A stretch of DNA of 32,872 nucleotides from Streptomyces sp. NRRL F-4489 (GCF_001509485.1 NZ_LLZI01000269.1:1-32872), one strand, 5' to 3'. Numbered from the stretch's first letter, positions 17,688-24,901 are shown. Made by a program: numbers and translations. The notes: a model not told the origin generated them from the letters alone.

Positions 17688-18134
17688 TCAGGTGGCGTGC
17701 GGGCCGCCGTCGTCGGCCTCTGCCTCATGGGGATGGTCCCCGCCCTCGGGCCCGTCACCGGGCGCCTGCCCGGTCCCGTCGCCGCCGAGTCCGTTCTCCT
17801 TGCGGAAGGACTCGTAGATCTGGAGCAGGACCTGCTTCTGCCGTTCGTTCAGCGACGGGTCGGTGAGTATCGCGGACTGGACGCCGACCGCGTCCGGACC
17901 ACGCCGCTCGTCGAGGATCCCGGCCTGGACGTAGAGCGTCTCGGCGGATATCCGCAGCGCCTTGGCCAGCTGCTGGAGGATCTCCGCACTGGGCTTGCGC
18001 AGCCCGCGCTCGATCTGGCTGAGGTACGGGTTGGACACCCCCGCGGCATCCGCCAGCTGCCGCAGGCTCAGCTGCGCCGTGCGCCGCTGCTCCCGCAGGA
18101 ACTCGCCGAGATTGCCGACCTTGAGAGATGCCAT
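17688..18134 (-). CDS. XRE-family DNA-binding regulator
   Basis: Transcription regulator of 148 residues. The N-terminal helix-turn-helix (about 8-65) reads LRQLADAAGVSNPYLSQIERG, a standard Cro/C1 pattern. A helical middle part (LTDPSLNERQKQVLLQIYESF) and an acidic His-containing tail follow. It resembles the regulator just upstream of hbhA in mycobacteria (Rv0474, from memory), so it probably controls this three-gene unit. The region just upstream (18155-18185) holds GCTAAC, a repeated GCAAGC and GCTAGC, a candidate operator. Confidence 0.88.
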   Translation of the reverse strand: MASLKVGNLGEFLREQRRTAQLSLRQLADAAGVSNPYLSQIERGLRKPSAEILQQLAKALRISAETLYVQAGILDERRGPDAVGVQSAILTDPSLNERQKQVLLQIYESFRKENGLGGDGTGQAPGDGPEGGDHPHEAEADDGGPHAT

Positions 18135-18211
18135 ACCCCCGATACTGCCCCCCGCCGCTAACTATTGCAAGCAAGCGCTAGCTGGAGTGTTGCATCTCGG
18201 CCAGGGGCCCA

Positions 18212-18231
18212 TACCCACTTTTTTGTGGGTA
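18212..18231. promoter_or_regulatory. inverted repeat TACCCAC-T6-GTGGGTA
   Basis: Perfect 7-bp arms around six T residues, AT-rich for this genome, in the gap between the XRE start and the HxlR stop. It could be a terminator for the HxlR gene (95 bases after its stop) or an operator of the HxlR/YodB style. No gene starts next to it. Confidence 0.45.
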
Positions 18232-18325
18232 CTTGGCGGCGGGTGGCGCCGGGCCGATGCTGGTGAGGGCGGCCGGAGGGTCGCTGCGGGCGGGTGAACG
18301 CGGGGGCGGGGCGCGATGCGGTGCA

Positions 18326-18697
18326 TCAGGAGGCCGGCTGGGCCTTGGTGAGCTTCTCCAGGCGGCGGTGGCCCCAGTCGGAGAGGGGAGCCAGCGCCTC
18401 GGAGAGTTCCCGGCCGAACGCGGTCAGGGAGTACACGGTCTTCAGCGGAAGCCCGTCGTACACCTCCCGCCGCACCAGCTCATCGGCCTCCATCTCGCGG
18501 AGCGCCTGGGTCAGCACCTTCTCGCTGAGGCCCGGCAGCCGGCGGCGCAGTTCGCCCGGACGGTGCGGACCGGATTCCAGCAGCCCGAGGAGGGCTGTCT
18601 TCCACTTGCCGTCGATCACGGCGATCGCGGCCGTCACTCCGCAGACATTCGTGTCCTGGGCGCCACCGCGCATCATCTTCGTCCGCTTTGTTGTCAA
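18326..18697 (-). CDS. HxlR-family transcriptional regulator
   Basis: Winged-helix regulator of 123 residues. Features of the family are the early cysteine (NVCGV, C19), VIDGKWKTALL at 28-38, the recognition-helix region LPGLSEKVLTQALREME, and the wing VYDGLPLKTVYSLT. In YodB/HypR-type relatives the conserved Cys senses quinones or aldehydes. A TTG start at 18697 with GAGGAAAG nine bases upstream fits best. The alternative ATG at 18676 has no good site. It is divergent from the imine-reductase-like gene with only 29 bases between them, so it probably controls that gene. Confidence 0.9.
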   Translation of the reverse strand: MTTKRTKMMRGGAQDTNVCGVTAAIAVIDGKWKTALLGLLESGPHRPGELRRRLPGLSEKVLTQALREMEADELVRREVYDGLPLKTVYSLTAFGRELSEALAPLSDWGHRRLEKLTKAQPAS

Positions 18698-18726
18698 TTG
18701 CCGATACTTTCCTCAGGAGTTGAGCT

Positions 18727-19614
18727 GTGTCCTCTCGTACCGAGCAGTCTTCCGTCACCGTACTCGGCCTGGGCCCCATGGGCCGGTCGCTGGCCGGCGC
18801 GTTCCTGGACGCCGGTCTGCGTACGACGGTCTGGAACCGCACGCCGGGGCGGGACGGGGAGCTGGTCGCGCGGGGCGCCATCGGTGCCCGGTCGGCCGGG
18901 GAAGCCGTTGCCGCGAGCGGGCTGACCGTGGTCTGCGTGGTGAATTACGACGCGGTGGACGCGATCGTGCGGCGCGGTGCGGTCACCGGCGCGCTCAAGG
19001 GCCGCACGATGGTCAATCTGACGGCCGACACACCGGACCGGGCCCGTAATACGGCGGCGTGGGCCGCCGAGCACGGCATCGGCTACCTGGACGGCGCGAT
19101 CATGACGCCGGCCACGACCATCGGGACACCCGCCGCGGTGCTCCTCCACAGCGGCCCCGAAGACCTCTACCGCGAGCACCGGCCCGTACTGGACGCGCTC
19201 GGCGGCACCCATACCCACCTCGGCGCGGAGATCGGCCGGGCAGCGGCCTACGACATCGCGCTGCTCGACATCTTCTGGACCGCGATGGCGGGCTACGCCC
19301 ACGCCGTGGCGGTGGCGCGCGCGGAAGGGATCACCGCGCGGCAGCTGGCGCCGTTCGCCAAGGGGATCGGCGCCATACTCCCGCCGATCTTCGAGGCGGC
19401 CGCGGGGGAAGCGGACGACGGAACGTTCTCCGGCGACGGGAACCCGCTCACCTCGGCGGCCTCGTCCATGGCTCATATCGTCGCCACCTCGGAGGCCCAC
19501 GGCATCGACGCCGGCGTGATGCGCGCGGCCGAGGGCCTGGCCCGCCGAGCCATCGGGGGCGGCCACGGCGCCGACGGGTTCATCCGGATCGCCGAGCTCC
19601 TGGGCCGCCGCTGA
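18727..19614 (+). CDS. NADPH-dependent imine-reductase-like oxidoreductase (beta-HAD superfamily)
   Basis: Oxidoreductase of 295 residues. The Rossmann motif GLGPMGRSLA (14-23) and WNRTP (36-40) indicate NADPH. IMTPA (125-129) and the interdomain helix with AAYDIALLDIFW (173-184) match imine reductases rather than 3-hydroxyisobutyrate dehydrogenases. D176 occupies what appears to be the IRED catalytic position, and the dehydrogenase catalytic Lys is absent. Physiological substrates of such enzymes are mostly unknown. The GTG has AGGAG seven bases upstream. It is divergent from an HxlR regulator, suggesting induction by a reactive small molecule. Confidence 0.85.
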   Translation: MSSRTEQSSVTVLGLGPMGRSLAGAFLDAGLRTTVWNRTPGRDGELVARGAIGARSAGEAVAASGLTVVCVVNYDAVDAIVRRGAVTGALKGRTMVNLTADTPDRARNTAAWAAEHGIGYLDGAIMTPATTIGTPAAVLLHSGPEDLYREHRPVLDALGGTHTHLGAEIGRAAAYDIALLDIFWTAMAGYAHAVAVARAEGITARQLAPFAKGIGAILPPIFEAAAGEADDGTFSGDGNPLTSAASSMAHIVATSEAHGIDAGVMRAAEGLARRAIGGGHGADGFIRIAELLGRR

Positions 19615-19787
19615 GGAAACTCCGCGGAGTGCGGCCGGTCCCCGCCCCCGGGGGCCGGCCGGTTCCCACCCGCCCGTGTACCCCGTCGGCGGCGCCCCCT
19701 AGGGTGAGCGCCACGTCGTTCGCGGACCGAGTTCCTGCCGGATTCGCGTACCGACAGGCAGTTTTCGGACATACGGGGGTGGCCACT

Positions 19788-20129
19788 GTGGCACGGAAGA
19801 CGGCATCGGAACCGGTACGGCGGCGGCTGCGCTCCAGCACCGTGATCCTCGGCGGGATGGGGGCGCTCGCCGCCGCCCTCACCTCCTGCGGATCCGAGCC
19901 GGACAAGCGCTGCGTCGACCCCAAGAGCTACGACAGCGTCCTGGGCTACCGCGTCCTGAGCGCCGCCCAGTGCTCCGGGACGAGCCGGCCCGGCAGCACG
20001 ACGAGCGGCCGGTGGTACTACGGCTCCAAGGTCTCCGGGCGCTACGCCGAGGGCGGCACGTTCAGCCGCAGCCAGGCGGTGGACCGCGGCGGCTTCGGCT
20101 GCTCCTCGCACGGCACCTCCGGGGGCTGA
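19788..20129 (+). CDS. small lipoprotein with C-terminal RGGFG motif (YgiB/DUF1190-like)
   Basis: Small lipoprotein of about 113 residues. A basic N-terminus and hydrophobic stretch lead to a lipobox LTSC, followed by a Cys-containing domain (KRCVDPKSY, AAQCSG). The tail is RGGFGCSS, after FSRSQAVD. The RGGFG tail recalls E. coli YgiB (DUF1190), which is paired with the ATP-grasp-like YgiC just as this gene is paired with the next. I chose the GTG at 19788 (GGGGG eight bases upstream); a GTG at 19779 is also possible. A possible -10 (TAGGGT) is at 19700-19705. Confidence 0.75.
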   Translation: MARKTASEPVRRRLRSSTVILGGMGALAAALTSCGSEPDKRCVDPKSYDSVLGYRVLSAAQCSGTSRPGSTTSGRWYYGSKVSGRYAEGGTFSRSQAVDRGGFGCSSHGTSGG

Positions 20130-20134
20130 CGCCG

Positions 20135-21322
20135 GTGCGCCGCCACACCATCGAGCCCCGCCCCGGCTGGCAGGCCACCGTCGAGGCCCAGGGCCTGATC
20201 TACCCGCTGACCCGTTACCCCGACGACTCGCTGCGCCCCTACTGGGACGAGAGCGCGTACTACTCCTTCTCGGCCGCCGAGGTCGACGCCCTGGAGGAGA
20301 CCGTCGAGGAGCTGCACACCATGTGCCTGGCCGCCGCCGGGCACATCGTCGCCCACGACCGGTTCGCCGACCTCGGCCTCACCGATCCGCGGCTGGCCGC
20401 CCGGGTCGCCGAAGCCTGGCACCGCCGCGCCGAACTCCCCTCCCTCTACGGGCGGTTCGACCTGCGCTACGACGGCACCGGCCCTGCCAAGCTCCTGGAG
20501 TACAACGCCGACACCCCCACCTCCCTGGTGGAGGCCGCCAGCCCCCAGTGGTTCTGGATGGAGGAGCGGTTCCCGGGGGCCGACCAGTGGAACTCGCTCC
20601 ACGAGCGGCTGGTGGACGCCTGGAAGCGCCAGGCCGCCCTGCTGCCGCCCGGCGCCCCGCTGCACTTCGCCCACTCCGCCGCCGATGAACTCGGCGAGGA
20701 CCTGATGACCGTCGCCTACCTGCGCGAGACGGCCGAACAGGCGGGCCTGGCCACCGAGCCGATCTCCATGGAGGAGATCGGCTGGGACCGGCTCTCCGGC
20801 CGCTTCGTGGACCAGCGGCTGCGCTTCATCCGGGCCTGCTTCAAGCTCTACCCCTGGGAATGGCTCGCCACCGACGCCTTCGGCCCGCACGTCCTGGACA
20901 CCCTCGACAACGGCGGCTCCACCGGCACCACCCTGTGGATCGAGCCCGCCTGGAAGATGCTGCTGTCCAACAAGGCCCTCCTGGCCATCCTCTGGGAGCT
21001 CTACCCGGGGCACCCCAACCTCCTCCCCGCCTATCTGGACGGCCCCCGCGACCTGGCCGACGGCCCCGGATACGTCGCCAAGCCGCTGCTGGGCAGAGAG
21101 GGCGAGGGGGTCACCGTCCACCCGGGGGGCGCCGCCGCCGTACGGCGCGAGGAGGAAGCGTGCTGCTACCAGGAGCTGGCACCGCTGCCCGACTTCGACG
21201 GCAACCGCGTGGTGCTCGGCGCCTGGGTGGTCGGGGACGAGGCGGCGGGGCTGGGCATCCGGGAGTCGGCGGGCTTGATCACGGATGAGTACGCGCGGTT
21301 TCTGCCGCATGTGATTCAGTGA
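20135..21322 (+). CDS. glutathionylspermidine synthase family protein (YgiC-like)
   Basis: Protein of 395 residues of the GSP_synth family, an ATP-grasp-like C-N ligase fold. Segments typical of the family are YWDESAYYSF near 33-42, RFDLRYDG and LLEYNADTPTSLVEA (about 107-135), PWEWLATDAFG, the nucleotide-binding region WEPAWKMLLSNKALL-like (here IEPAWKMLLSNKALL) and YVAKPLLGREGEGV. The amidase domain of E. coli Gss is absent, as in YgiC/YjfC, whose substrate is not glutathionylspermidine as far as I know. The GTG lies 5 bases after the lipoprotein stop, so the pair is an operon. Actinobacteria lack glutathione, so the peptide substrate must differ. Confidence 0.9.
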   Translation: MRRHTIEPRPGWQATVEAQGLIYPLTRYPDDSLRPYWDESAYYSFSAAEVDALEETVEELHTMCLAAAGHIVAHDRFADLGLTDPRLAARVAEAWHRRAELPSLYGRFDLRYDGTGPAKLLEYNADTPTSLVEAASPQWFWMEERFPGADQWNSLHERLVDAWKRQAALLPPGAPLHFAHSAADELGEDLMTVAYLRETAEQAGLATEPISMEEIGWDRLSGRFVDQRLRFIRACFKLYPWEWLATDAFGPHVLDTLDNGGSTGTTLWIEPAWKMLLSNKALLAILWELYPGHPNLLPAYLDGPRDLADGPGYVAKPLLGREGEGVTVHPGGAAAVRREEEACCYQELAPLPDFDGNRVVLGAWVVGDEAAGLGIRESAGLITDEYARFLPHVIQ

Positions 21323-21386
21323 CGGGCCGTCAGGTGGTCTTATGGCGCCTGCGCTTCGCCGGGCTCCGGTGGGTGGGGAAAAGCGG

Positions 21387-21423
21387 TGGAGGGGTGCGGC
21401 CGGGCTCTGTTACGGTCGTTCGC
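21387..21423 (+). promoter_or_regulatory. promoter giving a leaderless thr leader peptide
   Basis: TACGGT at 21411-21416 matches TAnnnT and ends 7 bases before the ATG at 21424, the spacing of leaderless actinobacterial transcripts. A weak -35 (TGGAGG, 21387-21392) is about 18 bases upstream. Confidence 0.6.
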
Positions 21424-21477
21424 ATGCAGCGCGCCAGCCTGGCCACGACGACGCCGGACCGAGTCCCGGCGCGCTGA
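21424..21477 (+). CDS. threonine leader peptide of an attenuator
   Basis: Seventeen-codon open frame, M-Q-R-A-S-L-A-T-T-T-P-D-R-V-P-A-R-stop. Three consecutive ACG Thr codons at 21445-21453 lie upstream of a terminator hairpin and of a threonyl-tRNA synthetase paralogue. It has no Shine-Dalgarno but probably starts at the transcript 5' end. When Thr-tRNA is scarce the ribosome should stall on the Thr codons and change folding of the RNA ahead. Confidence 0.75.
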   Translation: MQRASLATTTPDRVPAR

Positions 21478-21522
21478 CACCTGACGTCATCCGAAGCCCC
21501 GGGGCGAGTGCCCCGGGGCTTC
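21452..21522 (+). promoter_or_regulatory. ribosome-mediated transcription attenuator (threonine)
   Basis: Four RNA segments are visible. Segment 1 CGCCGG (21452-21457, overlapping the last Thr codon) pairs with CCGGCG in segment 2 (21466-21471). GTCCCGG in segment 2 (21463-21469) can instead pair with CCGGGGC in segment 3 (21499-21505). Segment 3 GAAGCCCCGGGG (21493-21504) pairs perfectly with segment 4 (21511-21522) to form the terminator. A ribosome stalled at Thr codons would cover segment 1 and favour the 2:3 antiterminator. The layout is that of trp/his-type attenuators. Confidence 0.75.
21493..21522 (+). terminator. attenuator terminator hairpin
   Basis: Perfect 12-bp stem with a 6-base loop, 40 bases before the start of the ThrRS-like gene. 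It is too close to the gene to be just the terminator of the upstream operon, which ended 170 bases earlier. Confidence 0.85.
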
Positions 21523-21562
21523 GCCGTGCGGTCACCCGCCTCACCACCGCGAGGAGACCACC

Positions 21563-22819
21563 ATGAACGACGTTCCCGCCCCCGCCCCCGTGCCCGCTCA
21601 CGACCACCGGCGGCTGGGCCGTGAGCTGGAGCTGTTCGGCACCGACCCGCTGATGGGCGCCGGACTGCCCTACTGGCTGCCGGCCGGCGCGGCCGTACGG
21701 CACGCCCTGGAGGAGTACATCCGCGACGCCGAGGCGCGCGCCGGCTACCGGCACGTCCACTCGCCGGTCCTCGGCAAACGCGCGCTGTACGAGCTGTCCG
21801 GGCACTGGGAGCACTACCGGGAGGACATGTTCCCGCCCATGGACCTCGGGGGCGAGGAGGTCGTCCTGCGCCCCAGCCTCTGCCCGCACCACGCCCTCAT
21901 CTACCGCTCCCGGGCGCGCAGTTACCGGGAACTGCCGCTGCGGCTGGCCGAATTGGGCGGGATGTTCCGGGCCGAGCTCTCCGGGGTGCTCGGCGGCCTG
22001 ACCCGCGTACGGGCCATCCAGCTCAACGACGCGCACCTCTTCTGCACCCTCGACCAGGTCGCCGGCGAGGCCCGCGCGGCCCTGGAGCTGATCCGCCGCA
22101 CCTACACCGATCTCGGCATCCGAGCCGCCCGCTACCGGCTCTCGCTCCCCGGGGACGGCGGCAAGTACGTCGCCGACCCCGCGATGTGGCGGCGCGCCGC
22201 CGACCTGCTCACCGGCGTCCTGGACGACGCCGGGGTGCCCTACGAGGCCGAGGCGGGCGAAGCCGCGTTCTACGGGCCGAAGATCGACGTCCAGATCGCC
22301 GACCGGGCCGGGCGCGAGACCACCCTGTCCACCCTCCAGGTCGATCTGCACCAGCCGCGCCGCTTCGACCTGTCCTACACCGGCCCGGACGGTGCCCGGC
22401 ACCGGCCGGTGATGGTCCACCGGGCCGTCCTCGGCAGCCTCGAACGGGTCGTCGCCCACCTCATCGAGGAGCACGGCGGCGCCTTCCCGGCCTGGCTCGC
22501 CCCCGTCCAGGTGGCGGTCCTGCCGGTCTCCCCGGCGGAACGGGCGCCGGCCGAGGACCTCGTACGGCGCTGCCTCGACCGGGGCCTGCGGGCCGAACTC
22601 GCCGACCCGGAGCTGGGCTCCCTCGGTGCCCGGATCCACGACGCCCGCCGCGTGCCCTACCAGGCCGTCCTCGGGCCCCGGGAGGCGTCCGCCGGGGAGG
22701 TCGCCCTACGGCTCCGGGGCGGGCGCCGGGTGCCGCCGCTCCCGGCCGGTGAGGTGCTGGCCCGGATCGCGGGGGTGGTGGGTGGACGGGGGCACGAGCT
22801 GTGGCCGGAGGGGGAGTAG
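21563..22819 (+). CDS. threonyl-tRNA synthetase paralogue lacking TGS and editing domains
   Basis: Class II aminoacyl-tRNA synthetase of 418 residues, against roughly 650 for a housekeeping ThrRS. It starts at the catalytic domain. Motif 1 lies near HVHSPVL (64-70), motif 2 spans FRAELSGVLGGLTRVR (135-150), and motif 3 is HRAVLGSLERV (286-296). The zinc/threonine ligands are intact: C107 (RPSLCPHH), H158 (NDAHLFC) and H286. AAFYGPKIDV is present. The anticodon-binding domain follows (about 312-410). The N-terminal TGS and Ser-editing domains are missing, so Ser-tRNA(Thr) could not be cleared in cis. The usual RGFTQDDAH segment reads RAIQLNDAH. The ATG has GAGGAG seven bases upstream. The Thr-codon leader suggests induction by threonine or Thr-tRNA limitation, or by a ThrRS inhibitor. 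Confidence 0.9.
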   Translation: MNDVPAPAPVPAHDHRRLGRELELFGTDPLMGAGLPYWLPAGAAVRHALEEYIRDAEARAGYRHVHSPVLGKRALYELSGHWEHYREDMFPPMDLGGEEVVLRPSLCPHHALIYRSRARSYRELPLRLAELGGMFRAELSGVLGGLTRVRAIQLNDAHLFCTLDQVAGEARAALELIRRTYTDLGIRAARYRLSLPGDGGKYVADPAMWRRAADLLTGVLDDAGVPYEAEAGEAAFYGPKIDVQIADRAGRETTLSTLQVDLHQPRRFDLSYTGPDGARHRPVMVHRAVLGSLERVVAHLIEEHGGAFPAWLAPVQVAVLPVSPAERAPAEDLVRRCLDRGLRAELADPELGSLGARIHDARRVPYQAVLGPREASAGEVALRLRGGRRVPPLPAGEVLARIAGVVGGRGHELWPEGE

Positions 22820-22854
22820 CCGTAGGCATTGATTTCGCTCACTCGTGGACTCGC

Positions 22855-23793
22855 TCACCGCTTGAGCCAGTGGCCGGCGGTGTCCAGCCAGGAGCCGAGG
22901 AGGGGTATCTCCCCCTGGACCTGGACCGTTCCGGTGCCGCCCACCGGGCCGGGGGCGGCGCCCAGCAGGGGCAGGCGGCCGTAGACCAGCAGCAGGAGCT
23001 CGCTCAGCGGGCCGCGGACGGTCGTGGTGGCGGGCGTGGCGGGGGAGGGGGCCGGTGGCCGCTGCCAGGTGGCGGCGCCGGGCTCCAGGCGCACCAGCCA
23101 GTCCGCCGCGGCCTCCGGGGTGCCGTCGGTGGCCTGGAAGCGGAGGGTTGGGGCGGGGCGGTCTGGGTCGCCGGTGCCGGGGGCAACGGGTGGGTGGGGC
23201 CTACGGGTCGGCGCGTCCGGCCGCGACGCGAAAGCCATCCACGCGTCGAGGGCGTCCACCGCGACGTCCTCCACGACGGCGAACGGGCGGTCGGCGGCGG
23301 CCGTGGCGCCCGGGGTCTGGGCGGTCGCGAAGGCGGCGTCCGCGCGGTGGATCACCGTCTCGTGCGCCATCCGCCGCGCCCAGAAGGCGGCGGTCGGGGG
23401 CGCTGCCCCCATGGGGCCGGAGCCGCTCGGGGCGGCTCCGGCCGGGGCGTCCGGGCCGGTGGCGCGCAGGGTCTCGGCCAGGTGGGCGGCGCCCTCGGCC
23501 AGCCAGGCGCCGAGCGCGGCCCCGTCCGCGTGGTCGTCCGCGTGGTCGTCACCGGGGGCGCCGTCGGGGGCACCGGCGGCCGGGAGGGGGGCGGACGGGC
23601 CGGGTGCCCGGCCCCGGACGGCCGCCGCGGCTCCGCGGTGCGCCTCCCCGAGGTGGCGCACCAGCCGGGCGAGGGTCCAGCCGGGGCAGGTGGGCACCGG
23701 GGCGGAGACGTCCGCGTCCTCGATGCGCGTTCTCAACAGGGCGGTCTGGGCGACGATTTCGGCACAGTGACGTTCGTAGCTCAGCGAAGCCAT
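22855..23793 (-). CDS. maleylpyruvate isomerase family (mycothiol-dependent) protein
   Basis: Protein of 312 residues of the DinB-like/MDMPI superfamily. The N-terminal four-helix domain contains CPGWTLARLVRHLGEAHR (36-53) and later ARRMAHETVIHRADA. The His residues of these two segments form the divalent-metal site. The C-terminal domain (about 215-300) is the MDMPI_C type. Homologues use mycothiol, the actinobacterial thiol, in isomerisation or detoxification, but most have no known substrate. The linker at about 60-90 is Pro/Ala-rich. It converges on the ThrRS-like gene with only 35 bases between stops. Confidence 0.85.
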   Translation of the reverse strand: MASLSYERHCAEIVAQTALLRTRIEDADVSAPVPTCPGWTLARLVRHLGEAHRGAAAAVRGRAPGPSAPLPAAGAPDGAPGDDHADDHADGAALGAWLAEGAAHLAETLRATGPDAPAGAAPSGSGPMGAAPPTAAFWARRMAHETVIHRADAAFATAQTPGATAAADRPFAVVEDVAVDALDAWMAFASRPDAPTRRPHPPVAPGTGDPDRPAPTLRFQATDGTPEAAADWLVRLEPGAATWQRPPAPSPATPATTTVRGPLSELLLLVYGRLPLLGAAPGPVGGTGTVQVQGEIPLLGSWLDTAGHWLKR

Positions 23794-23836
23794 GAGTCCA
23801 CGGTACGGCGGGCCGCTGACAACGCGCGGCCCGCGC

Positions 23837-24901
23837 TCAGCGGATTCCGGGGCGGGGGCCGGAACCGGCCTGGCCGGGCGGCAGCGTGCCGATGACGACG
23901 GTCGCCCAGAGTTCGTCGGAGACGGCCACCCGGGGCCGCAGACCGCTGCGCCGGAACGTTTCGACGGCCTGGGCCGCCTGGCGCTCGCCGGTCTCGACCA
24001 GCAGGTGGCCGCCCGGCGCCAGCCACCGGGGCGCGGCCGCGGTCACCCGGCGCAGCACGTCCAGCCCGTCCGCCCCGCCGTCGAGCGCCACCAGGGGCTC
24101 GAACTCCCGGGCCTCCGGGGGCAGCAGGCCCACCTCCTCGGTGGGCACGTAGGGCACATTGGCGGTGAGGACGTCGATCCGGCCCCGGAGGCGGTCGGGC
24201 AGCGGGGCGAACAGGTCGCCCTGGTAGACCTGCCCGCCGGCCGCGGCCACGTTGCGGCGGGCGCAGCGCACCGCGGCCGGTTCGATATCGGCGGCGTGCA
24301 GTTCGACGCGGCTCGGCGCACAGCCCGGGGCATCGCCCAGTACACCGCCCGGCACGTCGCCCGGGGCACCGGCGGGGCCGCCTGGCGTACCGGGAACGCG
24401 GCCCAGCGCACCGGCGAGCGCGGCCCCCACCGCCCCGGAACCGCAGCACAGATCGACCACCACGGCGCGCCGTCCGGCCCGTATGGCCCGTTCGGCGGCC
24501 CGGCGCCCCAGGGCGATCGCCTCGCCCAGCAGGAATTCCGTACGCCGCCGGGGCACGAACACCCCCGGGTCGACGGAGACCCGCAGGCCCCCGAACTCCG
24601 CCCAGCCCAGGACGTGTTCCAGGGGATGGCCGGCCACCCTCCGCTCCACCATGGCGGCGAGGTCTCCGGGGGTGCGGGCGGTGGCGAGCAGCAGCTCGGC
24701 CTCGTCCTCGGCGAAAACGCACCCGGCGGCGCGCAGCGCGGCGATGACGGCGGACATACGGGCGCCGGGGCCGGGGGTGGGGCCGGAGGCGGGGGCGTGC
24801 GCGGACCACGGCGCATGCGGTGCGGGGGAGGAGGAACCCGAAGCGGGAGAGGAGAACCGCGAAGCGGCAGAGGAGGAACGCGAAGCGGGGGACGACGACA
24901 T
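23837..24901 (-). CDS. PrmC/HemK-related protein-(glutamine-N5) methyltransferase
   Basis: SAM-dependent methyltransferase of up to 354 residues. A Ser/Ala/Pro-rich tail (1-48) is followed by the PrmC-like N-terminal helical domain (ALRAAGCVFAEDEAELLLATA). The Rossmann methyltransferase domain has VDLCCGSGAVGAALAG as SAM site and NVPYVPTEEV in place of the usual NPPY. This places it with the PrmC-related paralogues rather than the release-factor enzyme. The target protein is unknown. The ATG at 24901 has AAAGG upstream. An in-frame ATG at 24757 would remove the repetitive tail but lacks a ribosome site. Confidence 0.85.
   Translation of the reverse strand: MSSSPASRSSSAASRFSSPASGSSSPAPHAPWSAHAPASGPTPGPGARMSAVIAALRAAGCVFAEDEAELLLATARTPGDLAAMVERRVAGHPLEHVLGWAEFGGLRVSVDPGVFVPRRRTEFLLGEAIALGRRAAERAIRAGRRAVVVDLCCGSGAVGAALAGALGRVPGTPGGPAGAPGDVPGGVLGDAPGCAPSRVELHAADIEPAAVRCARRNVAAAGGQVYQGDLFAPLPDRLRGRIDVLTANVPYVPTEEVGLLPPEAREFEPLVALDGGADGLDVLRRVTAAAPRWLAPGGHLLVETGERQAAQAVETFRRSGLRPRVAVSDELWATVVIGTLPPGQAGSGPRPGIR
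24828..24890 (-). repeat. three 21-bp tandem repeats at the methyltransferase N-terminus
   Basis: Units at 24828-24848, 24849-24869 and 24870-24890 encode a seven-residue Ser/Ala repeat (SPASRSS/SAASRFS-like). The in-frame length suggests recent slippage expansion. Confidence 0.8.

Noticed and set aside
14563..17817. A 1084-codon plus-strand open frame
   Set aside because: Frame-shifted across PP2C, then antisense to three genes; typical high-GC artefact.
21323..21562. T-box riboswitch upstream of the ThrRS paralogue
   Set aside because: No T-box consensus (such as TGGNACCGCG) or specifier stem is visible, and the leader-peptide architecture explains the region better.
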